From NCBI GenBank assembly GCA_964625525.1, contig CAZVEE010000106.1, forward strand, positions 1-10,282: a stretch of DNA of 10,282 bases. Direction: 5' to 3'. The DNA is from CAZVEE01 sp964625525 (GTDB lineage: Bacteria; Pseudomonadota; Alphaproteobacteria; JAJFIK01). The notes beneath the pieces were generated by a model. It was given only the letters and a program-made list of their open reading frames with translations. It was not told the origin of the DNA and searched no databases. Shown one piece after another: positions 1 through 5,339 of the stretch. The position numbers were made by a program, and so were the translations under genes. Each line of letters starts with the position of its first letter. The first letter of the stretch is position 1.

Positions 1-1
1 C

Positions 2-55
2 GCCCAAATCGAAGCAGACCGCAACGCCCAAGCCACCACAACCGCGGCGGAATAA
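2..55 (+). CDS. 3' end of an upstream gene (partial, identity unresolved)
   Basis: Reading from base 2 gives 17 codons ending ...RNAQATTTAAE and a TAA stop at 53-55. The Ala/Thr-rich tail looks like the disordered end of a longer protein, and the gene points the same way as prfA, 56 bp upstream of it. In alphaproteobacteria the gene before prfA is often ptsP (after lysC) or hisS. This is knowledge of gene order, not something these few residues prove, so the product is left open. Confidence 0.5.
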   Translation, partial: AQIEADRNAQATTTAAE

Positions 56-61
56 GGCGGG

Positions 62-82
62 CGGGCGCGGGCCTCGCGCCTG
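62..82 (+). other. GC-rich hairpin between the upstream gene and prfA
   Basis: Bases 62-69 pair with 75-82 (eight pairs, one of them G-U) around a five-base loop GGCCT. The stem begins 7 nt after the upstream stop codon and ends 29 nt before the prfA start. No T run follows, so it is not a standard intrinsic terminator. It could be an RNA processing or stability element, or weak attenuation before prfA. Confidence 0.4.
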
Positions 83-111
83 GGACCCGCAGCAAGCTGG
101 ATACGAGATTT

Positions 112-1194
112 TTGGACGCGAAACTGGAAAAGCTTCTGGATCGCTTCGCGGCGGTGCAGGCGGCCATGTCATCGGACAGTGTGTCGCCCGAGGATTATGT
201 TCAGCACTCGAAGGAATATGCCGAGCTGTTCCCGGTGGTCGGTGCTATCCGCGATTTGCGCGCGGCCGAAGATGACCTGCAAGGCGTCATCGATATTCTC
301 GATACCGAGGACGGTGAGCCGGATATGACGGCATTGGCTCGCGAAGAGCGGGCGCGCCTGGAGGCGGCACTGCCCGATCTGCGCCATCAGGTGCGCGTGC
401 TGCTGCTGCCCAAGGACGAGGCGGATGCGCGCGGCGTGATCCTGGAGATCCGCGCCGGGACCGGCGGCGATGAGGCGGCGCTGTTCGCCAGTGACCTCTT
501 TCGCATGTATCAGCGCTATGCGGAAAGTCGCGGCTGGCGGGTCGAGGTGATGGAAGCGCGCGAATCCGATCTGGGGGGGGTGAAGGAAGTCACGGCCACC
601 ATTTCAGGGGCCGGCGTGTTCGCACGGCTAAAATTCGAATCCGGTGTGCACCGCGTGCAGCGCGTGCCGGAGACGGAGGCCGGCGGGCGCATCCACACTT
701 CGGCCGCGACAGTCGCGGTCTTGCCGGAAGCCGAAGAGGTGGATGTGGCGGTGGAGGACAAGGACCTGCGCATCGACACGTTCCGCTCCAGCGGCGCGGG
801 CGGCCAGCATGTGAACACCTCCGACAGCGCGGGGCGCATCACCCATCTGCCCACGGGCCTGGTGGTGGCCCAGCAGGATGAGAAGTCTCAGCATAAGAAC
901 AAGGCCAAGGCGATGAAAATCCTCCGTGCCCGTCTTTATGAGATGGAGCGTGAGCGTCGCGAAGCCGAACGCGCCGCAAGCCGGAAGGATCAAGTGGGCA
1001 GTGGCGACCGGTCGGAACGGATTCGCACGTATAACTTTCCACAGGGCCGGGTGTCCGATCACCGTATTAATCTGACGCTGTACAAGCTCGACAAGGTTAT
1101 GACCGGCGAAGCGCTGGACGAGATCGTTGACGGGTTGATCGCTGATGATCAGGCGGGGCGATTGGCGGCTCTTGACGAAACGGCCGGGGCGTGA
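112..1194 (+). CDS. prfA: Peptide chain release factor 1 (RF1)
   Basis: RF1 recognises UAA and UAG in the ribosomal A site and triggers hydrolysis of peptidyl-tRNA in the cytoplasm. The 360-aa product has the normal family length. It shows an N-terminal helical domain, the domain-2 stop-codon anticodon of the RF1 class as PET at residues 186-188 (in RVPETEAGG; E. coli has PAT), and the catalytic GGQ at 230-232 within SSGAGGQHVN. The PxT motif separates it from RF2, which has SPF. The start is TTG at 112: no ATG or GTG lies upstream in frame before an in-frame end, and the product aligns with family N-termini from here. Only a weak GGA precedes it, so initiation may be inefficient. A run of eight G at 571-578 lies inside the gene, but the reading frame through it (DLGGVKEV) is normal. 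The stop codon overlaps the start of prmC. Confidence 0.97.
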   Translation: MDAKLEKLLDRFAAVQAAMSSDSVSPEDYVQHSKEYAELFPVVGAIRDLRAAEDDLQGVIDILDTEDGEPDMTALAREERARLEAALPDLRHQVRVLLLPKDEADARGVILEIRAGTGGDEAALFASDLFRMYQRYAESRGWRVEVMEARESDLGGVKEVTATISGAGVFARLKFESGVHRVQRVPETEAGGRIHTSAATVAVLPEAEEVDVAVEDKDLRIDTFRSSGAGGQHVNTSDSAGRITHLPTGLVVAQQDEKSQHKNKAKAMKILRARLYEMERERREAERAASRKDQVGSGDRSERIRTYNFPQGRVSDHRINLTLYKLDKVMTGEALDEIVDGLIADDQAGRLAALDETAGA

Positions 1195-2063
1195 ATACTC
1201 CCGCCCATATGGTCACGGTGGAGGCATTGCGGCGCGCGGGCATGGCCCGGCTTGCCGCGTGTGGCTGTTCCGCGCCGGCGCTTGATGCGCGGGTGCTGCT
1301 GGGCCATGTGCTCGGATGGTCGGCTGCTGATTTTTTGCGGGCTCCCAAAGCGCCTGTGAGTGCCGCCGCCGCCGCGCGCTTTGACCACCTGCTGGAGCGC
1401 CGTGCGGCGGGCGAGCCGGTGGCGTACCTGACCGGCTGTCAGGAGTTCTGGAGCCTGCCCGTGCAGGTGACTCGGGATACGCTTATTCCTCGTGCGGACA
1501 GTGAGACGGTGATTGAGGCCCTGTTGGGGCGACTCGACCGGAGTGTGGTGCGGCGCGTTCTGGACCTGGGTACGGGCAGTGGCTGCCTTTTAGCGGCACT
1601 GCTGACAGACTGTCCGCACGCGGTTGGGTTGGGTATTGATCGCTACTGGTCTACACTGACGATTGCGGCACGGAATGCGCGTGCATTAGGCCTTGGTGCC
1701 CGTGCTCATTTTGTGCAAGGGGATTGGGGGCAAGCGATCATCGGATCATTCGATGTAATCGTCGCCAATCCGCCTTATATAACGCGCGCGGATCTGGATA
1801 CTCTGGCGACGGATGTGCGCGATCATGAGCCCAGGGCTGCGCTTGATGGCGGTCCAGATGGGCTTGAGGCGTTGCAGATCATTGTCGCGTCCTTGCCGCG
1901 TCTGCTGGCGCCGGGCGGGGTTGCGGGACTGGAATTCGGATACGATCAGCGTGCGGCGGTTGAAGACTTGATCGCTGCAGAACCAGGCCTAGACGCTTGC
2001 CATGCCCATCCTGATTTGGCCGGGCATGACCGCTGTGTCACCGTCAAACGCGCAGTGCTCTAA
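1191..2063 (+). CDS. prmC: Release factor glutamine methyltransferase
   Basis: PrmC (HemK) uses S-adenosylmethionine to methylate the side-chain amide of the glutamine in the GGQ motif of RF1 and RF2, which raises termination efficiency. The 290-aa product has the usual two parts: an N-terminal helical release-factor-binding domain (about 1-90, with ARVLLGHVLGW and PVAYLTGCQEFW) and a Rossmann methyltransferase domain. In the latter are the cofactor loop DLGTGSG (125-131) and the catalytic NPPY (193-196), which binds the target glutamine amide. The start is GTG at 1191, which overlaps the prfA stop (GTGA, 4-bp overlap) and implies translational coupling. An in-frame ATG at 1209 is an alternative. 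One departure from the usual pattern is IDRYWSTLTIA after motif I, where relatives normally have D-[IV]-S-x-x-A-L. Confidence 0.96.
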   Translation: MNTPAHMVTVEALRRAGMARLAACGCSAPALDARVLLGHVLGWSAADFLRAPKAPVSAAAAARFDHLLERRAAGEPVAYLTGCQEFWSLPVQVTRDTLIPRADSETVIEALLGRLDRSVVRRVLDLGTGSGCLLAALLTDCPHAVGLGIDRYWSTLTIAARNARALGLGARAHFVQGDWGQAIIGSFDVIVANPPYITRADLDTLATDVRDHEPRAALDGGPDGLEALQIIVASLPRLLAPGGVAGLEFGYDQRAAVEDLIAAEPGLDACHAHPDLAGHDRCVTVKRAVL

Positions 2064-2323
2064 GGGGGCAGGTGGTTCTCTTCGACGGGTTAAGAAACGC
2101 TTATCGCCTTTGGCATTGATGCGGAAAAAAAGGGGTTGGATTGGCGCGCGGTAGTCGCTAGGGTCTTGGTGCAGGGACGCGATGGGCGTGCAGGCGCAGG
2201 CAACCAGCCTCAAACGCGGCGTTCCCCGATCACATAATCCAGCTTTAGACCTGCTGTGGTGCGTGGTTGATTGGATAAGGGTTGTCATCGCATTGGAATC
2301 CGTACTCTGACTTTGACCGTTTC

Positions 2324-2342
2324 GTGACGATCTTGTCGTCAC
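2324..2342. repeat. Perfect 7-bp inverted repeat
   Basis: GTGACGA, a five-base spacer TCTTG, then TCGTCAC. As DNA it could be an operator half-site pair; as RNA it is a 7-bp hairpin. No T run follows, so it is not an intrinsic terminator. It lies 260 bp after prmC and about 530 bp before the DUF4167 start, so its target is unclear. Confidence 0.45.
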
Positions 2343-2812
2343 ATGCGGGATGACACTGGTGCTGATGCGCCGTGAAAGCGAGTCAGAGAACTGTGTGCAG
2401 GGATTGGTCATCGCTCCCGTGCGGCTCATGGCTGTGAGTCATGCGCACTATGAGCGCAATCCCGATCGTCGCGCTGGTCCGCCGGCGCATGGTTCACGTG
2501 GTTGGCCGTTTACTGACGACATGTCATGACAAAATCCGTTTCCGATGATTGATCTTTCTGGCCATGCGTGCCCTGATCATGGTGCGCGGCCTGGGGGATA
2601 TGGAAAATGGGTCCGTCCATTCCGCGCCAGCTTTCCTGGTACGGAGTAAAATGCCTGATTGAGCCGGTCTGGCTGTGGCGTGCCGTTGCCGTCAGCGCGT
2701 GTGAGACCGGGCGATGAATGGCATGGGAGGAGGCGTCACGATAAGGTGAGGCCGTGGACGAGAATCGCCTGTGCTGCGGGTCCGTGACTTTTTTTCAGAG
2801 GGGGGGTATCAT

Positions 2813-2854
2813 ATGCCGTCCCAAAATGTGCCGTCACAGATGGTTTTTCAGTAA
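2813..2854 (+). CDS. Possible 13-codon upstream ORF in the DUF4167 leader
   Basis: ATG at 2813 opens 13 codons (MPSQNVPSQMVFQ) closed by TAA at 2852-2854, 16 nt before the DUF4167 start. A run of seven G (2800-2806) lies 6 nt upstream and could act as a ribosome binding site. The ORF is made of two imperfect copies of a 15-bp unit (2814-2828 and 2829-2843, 11 of 15 positions identical). It could be a leader peptide affecting the downstream gene, or chance; nothing in its codons resembles a classical amino-acid attenuator. Confidence 0.25.
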   Translation: MPSQNVPSQMVFQ

Positions 2855-2870
2855 ACTGAGCAGAGGACCG

Positions 2871-3437
2871 ATGAGGCAAGCTCAAAACGCAAAACGTGTT
2901 CGCGGCCGCGGCCGCAAAATGGTCAATCAGCTGAGCCGCACGATGGACAGTAACGGGCCGGACGTGAAGATCCGCGGTACTGCCTCCCACATCTATGATA
3001 AGTACCAGGCCCTGGCGCGGGACGCGAATTCCTCCGGCGATCGGGTCATGGCCGAGAATTACCTTCAGCATGCTGAGCATTATTTTCGCCTGATTAACGC
3101 TTTGCAGACCGCCGCGACCAACCCGGCCCAGCCCGGTGCGAATGGTGCGCGGGCGTCAGAGGTGGAAGAGGGTGTCGAGGAAGAGCAGCCCGCCGTGGCA
3201 GCAGTGCCGGAACCCCAGCCGCAGCAGCGCGCGCCGCGCGGTGAGGGTAAATCCTCCAGCCGGTCCACCGAACGCGGTGACAAAGCGGAAAAGAGCGGGC
3301 GCAGCAGCGCCACGCGCACCGGCCGCACCCGCCGGCGCCCGGCCGTCGTGCAACCGGCTACGGATGAACCGGCACAGCCCCAACCTGAATTGGCGCTCGA
3401 CCGCGAGGCGGATGCTCCGGCGGAAGCCAGCGCCTGA
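2871..3437 (+). CDS. DUF4167 domain protein
   Basis: The 188-aa protein opens with a basic stretch (KRVRGRGRK, residues 8-16). The conserved DUF4167 block follows: SNGPDVKIRGTASHI (27-41), KYQALARDA and the hallmark MAENYLQHAEHYFRLI (60-75). The rest is a disordered tail rich in Ala, Pro, Glu, Gln and then Ser/Arg (around 130-160). The strongly basic ends would suit an RNA- or ribosome-associated protein, but that is inference; the family has no established function that I know of. Its usual place in alphaproteobacteria is beside prfA-prmC and clpB, as here. The start is the ATG at 2871, with AGAGGA at 2862-2867. An in-frame GTG at 2754 would add 39 residues absent from the family and is rejected. 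The gene has its own leader and probably its own promoter. Confidence 0.9.
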   Translation: MRQAQNAKRVRGRGRKMVNQLSRTMDSNGPDVKIRGTASHIYDKYQALARDANSSGDRVMAENYLQHAEHYFRLINALQTAATNPAQPGANGARASEVEEGVEEEQPAVAAVPEPQPQQRAPRGEGKSSSRSTERGDKAEKSGRSSATRTGRTRRRPAVVQPATDEPAQPQPELALDREADAPAEASA

Positions 3438-3473
3438 TCCTGAACAACTTGCAATCGATCCCCGTCTTGTATC

Positions 3474-3519
3474 CCCCTCGCTGATCGCCCACACTCCTGA
3501 AAAGGTGTAAAGCGAGGGG
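3474..3519 (+). promoter_or_regulatory. Stem covering the ribosome binding site of the lysozyme-like gene
   Basis: CCCCTCGCT at 3474-3482 is a perfect 9-bp complement of AGCGAGGGG at 3511-3519. The 28-base loop contains a smaller stem (ACAC near 3491 with GTGT near 3505). The right arm holds the GAGGGG ribosome binding site of the next gene, 10 nt before its ATG. In RNA this stem would hide the site. It could act as an RNA thermometer-like or protein-controlled switch, or as a barrier ending the DUF4167 transcript, though no T run follows. Confidence 0.5.
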
Positions 3520-3529
3520 AGAACACGTG

Positions 3530-4336
3530 ATGGGGTGGACACGATGGGTGCTGGCCGGGCTGGGGATTTTTGCTCTGGCCTGTGTGATTGGGTGTCAGAC
3601 ACCCGCCATCACGGATGCTCCAGAGCCCTCTGACACGGCCGGGATGGCGCCAGCGCCTGTGCCTGAGCCGGTCGCAAGGCCCGCAAGCAGTGCGGCAGCG
3701 GACGATTTGCCGGTGTCCCGCGAAGCGCTTGATCTGATCATCCAATATGAAGTCGGCGGACGCGCGGTCTATGAAGGGCGTCTGGGCGGGCGTCCCCATG
3801 CGGGGGGTGGGTCCGGTGGTGTCTTGATCGGCCTGGGCTACAGCCTGGGTGCGGTGACGCCGGACCAGTTCCGCGCGGATTGGGGCGATGCGCTGAGTAC
3901 GGATCATCTGGCGCGCCTGGCTCGAGCGGCAGGAGTGCGCGATCGGGCGCAAGTGCAGCAGCTGATCACGGGCTATGCGGATATATCCATTCCCTGGGGT
4001 GTGGCGCTGACAGTGTTCGAGACACGGATGATCCCGCACTATGTTGATCGGACGCAACGCCTGCTGGACAATACGGACAAGCTGCATCCTCACAGTTTCG
4101 GGGCGCTGGTATCGATCGTCTACAACACTGGCGGTGGCGGGTTTACCCGCTCTGGCGATCATTATGTGGAAATGCGGACCATCGCGCAATTGATGGATCA
4201 GGAGCGCTTTGATGGGATCCCCGCGCAAATCCGCGCGATGAAGCGCCATGTCACACGCTTTCCCGGCCTCCAGCGGCGCCGCGACGCCGAAGCAGATCTG
4301 TTCCAATTAGGCCTTGATACGCGCTCAGGCTCCTGA
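3530..4336 (+). CDS. Lipoprotein with lysozyme-like (GH24/phage-type) domain
   Basis: Probable cell-envelope muramidase of 268 aa. The N-terminus has a short charged end, a hydrophobic stretch (about 7-20) and a lipobox VIGC with the lipidated cysteine at residue 22, followed by a Pro/Ala-rich linker to about residue 62. The rest resembles phage-type lysozymes: a glutamate in IIQYEVGG (E74, in the position of the catalytic Glu), GVLIGLGYSLG (like the family's TIGYGH-type segment), SFGALVSIVYNTGGGGF (like the family's LVSFAYNxG) and FPGLQRRRDAEADLF near the end (like GLxxRRxxE). A Gly-rich insertion (GGRPHAGGGSGG) lies before the second motif. The ATG at 3530 is preferred over the GTG at 3527; GAGGGGAG at 3513-3520 serves as ribosome binding site. 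The gene converges on the MOSC gene. The fold assignment is from motifs, and activity and any physiological partner are inferred. Confidence 0.7.
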   Translation: MGWTRWVLAGLGIFALACVIGCQTPAITDAPEPSDTAGMAPAPVPEPVARPASSAAADDLPVSREALDLIIQYEVGGRAVYEGRLGGRPHAGGGSGGVLIGLGYSLGAVTPDQFRADWGDALSTDHLARLARAAGVRDRAQVQQLITGYADISIPWGVALTVFETRMIPHYVDRTQRLLDNTDKLHPHSFGALVSIVYNTGGGGFTRSGDHYVEMRTIAQLMDQERFDGIPAQIRAMKRHVTRFPGLQRRRDAEADLFQLGLDTRSGS

Positions 4337-4367
4337 GCGATCCAGCGTGCCTGAGCGATCCAGTGTG
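4322..4367 (+). repeat. Tandem 18-bp duplication and hairpin at the stop codon of the lysozyme-like gene
   Basis: CCTGAGCGATCCAGCGTG (4332-4349) is repeated immediately at 4350-4367 with one mismatch (C to T). The first copy includes the TGA stop codon of the gene. The preceding CGCTCAGG (4322-4329) is complementary to CCTGAGCG in either copy, so the RNA can form a tight hairpin with copy one or a wider one with copy two. It lies between two convergent genes, where a terminator is expected, but no T run follows. Confidence 0.7.
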
Positions 4368-4374
4368 AACAGGA

Positions 4375-5151
4375 TCACTCAAGGGTCAGGGCGGCGCCCA
4401 CCGCGAGCGTGCCGCCTGTCCGCACTGTCGCGTAGATCCCGAAATCCCGATGCCCGTGAAGGCGATCCAGATCATCCGGGATGGTCATATCACGCTGGGC
4501 AGTGGCGGGGTCCACATTGGTCGCCGCACAGCGCGTGGTGGTGTCGAGCACGTCCAGGCGCACAGCACCGATGGTCACGGTGCGGCCGATCCAGGTTTGC
4601 TCCACCCAGGGCTCAAGCCCTTCCAGATGCATATTGGCGCGAAAGCGCAGCGGATCGATGGGCCGGCCGAGATCGGCGGCCAGGTCGCGCACGCTCGCCA
4701 GATTGATAAGGTGCAGGCATTTGACGGGCACATCGGTAAAGGCGTGGCCGGGGGCGTCCCTTAAGCGGATGGGGCCACGGGCATCCTCTGCCATGAAATC
4801 CTGGAAGGTCGCTTCAATGGCGCGCCGGCCATCGGCTGTGCTCAAGCTCGCCCGCACCAACTCGACACCGCCGCGCGTGACGGTGAGTTCTTCCCGCTCC
4901 AGGTCCACGCGGGTGGTGAGCTCGGCCAGCCGTTCCTGCGCCATCAGCACCAGGAACGCGATTTTGGGCAAGTGCCGCGGCGCCTCTGGATCAAAGCGGG
5001 TGCCGCCGTTTTCCAAGGCCCAGCGCCGATCCCCTGGCAGGGTCTCGCCCGGCGTGACCGCGACCTGCTCCAACGGTTCCGGCGACAGTCCCTTCACGGG
5101 AAAGCGCTGCAAGGCGGCAACATGCGGGCCGGCGTAAGGCGATACGGTCAT
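4375..5151 (-). CDS. MOSC domain-containing protein (YcbX-like)
   Basis: The 258-aa product has an N-terminal MOSC-type beta-barrel (LQRFPVKGLSPEPLEQVAV, then PGDRRWAL) and a C-terminal MOSC domain. That domain contains the conserved cysteine in TRCAATNVDP (C208) and DFGIYATV near the end. MOSC domains occur in molybdenum cofactor sulfurases and in the mARC/YcbX group, which use molybdenum cofactor to reduce N-hydroxylated compounds; the cysteine is the expected molybdenum or sulfur ligand. No ferredoxin-like C-terminal domain is present, so it is shorter than E. coli YcbX. The start is the ATG at 5151: on the minus strand AAGAGGA (plus 5156-5162) precedes it, and upstream in-frame starts would add unrelated residues. 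The gene is divergent from clpB and convergent with the lysozyme-like gene. Substrate unknown. Confidence 0.88.
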   Translation of the reverse strand: MTVSPYAGPHVAALQRFPVKGLSPEPLEQVAVTPGETLPGDRRWALENGGTRFDPEAPRHLPKIAFLVLMAQERLAELTTRVDLEREELTVTRGGVELVRASLSTADGRRAIEATFQDFMAEDARGPIRLRDAPGHAFTDVPVKCLHLINLASVRDLAADLGRPIDPLRFRANMHLEGLEPWVEQTWIGRTVTIGAVRLDVLDTTTRCAATNVDPATAQRDMTIPDDLDRLHGHRDFGIYATVRTGGTLAVGAALTLE

Positions 5152-5212
5152 GGCGTCCTCTTGATGTGGTTCAACGGCCCGAGCCTGAAGGAGCAATCCT
5201 CTCTCATCTCGG

Positions 5213-5240
5213 CTTGTGTGCTTTCCAGGTCACACCATAT
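5213..5240 (+). promoter_or_regulatory. Probable sigma-32 (RpoH) promoter of clpB
   Basis: CTTGTG at 5213-5218 and CCATAT at 5235-5240 are separated by 16 bp. This resembles the alphaproteobacterial heat-shock consensus (CTTG-type -35, CYTAT/CCATAT-type -10). It lies about 100 nt before the clpB ATG, and clpB is a standard RpoH target. The match was made by eye, and the last two bases of the -35 element are not consensus. Confidence 0.55.
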
Positions 5241-5339
5241 CTGGAACATCCGGCGCTTTCGAGGCCGGGGTTCGGTGAAGATCGCGCCGCTCCAGGCCCT
5301 ATGGCTGGCGCGGCGCCAAGGGCCCAGAGGGGACTTGAG

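Larger units (their letters stand above)
2064..2870. other. Long gene-poor stretch between prmC and the DUF4167 gene
   Basis: About 800 bp with no convincing gene. I found no tRNA-like T-loop and no match to tmRNA, SRP RNA or RNase P core motifs. It contains a perfect short inverted repeat (2324-2342), an open frame of 59 codons (2350-2529) without a good ribosome binding site, an adjacent T7 and G7 run (2789-2806), and a 13-codon upstream ORF (2813-2854). Longer open frames on the minus strand here have low-complexity compositions and no family resemblance. It presumably holds the end of the prfA-prmC transcript and the promoter of the DUF4167 gene, but I could not pick out a convincing -35/-10 pair. 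Confidence 0.6.

Noticed and set aside
1989..2429. 146-codon minus-strand frame in the prmC-DUF4167 gap
   Set aside because: Overlaps the prmC 3' end, no binding site seen, low-complexity Ser/Thr/Arg composition, no family resemblance.
2562..2592. Imperfect hairpin between GGCC-type arms
   Set aside because: Pairing requires mismatches and several G-U pairs; too weak to support.
2754..2870. Upstream GTG start extending the DUF4167 protein by 39 residues
   Set aside because: The added residues do not resemble the family, whose proteins start at the equivalent of the ATG at 2871, and that ATG has its own AGAGGA binding site.
2902..2915. 14-bp palindrome made of GCGGCCGC units
   Set aside because: It falls in codons for the Arg/Gly-rich start of the DUF4167 protein and is explained by GC-rich codon choice.
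3080..4306. 408-codon minus-strand open frame opposite the DUF4167 and lysozyme-like genes
   Set aside because: Antisense shadow: no family motifs, Arg/Pro/His-rich composition typical of GC-rich reverse frames, and it covers two well-supported plus-strand genes.
5166..5339. Upstream start extending ClpB by 58 residues
   Set aside because: ClpB normally starts at the MNFENYTERS-type sequence; the extension would run through the heat-shock promoter candidate, and the ATG at 5340 has a strong binding site.
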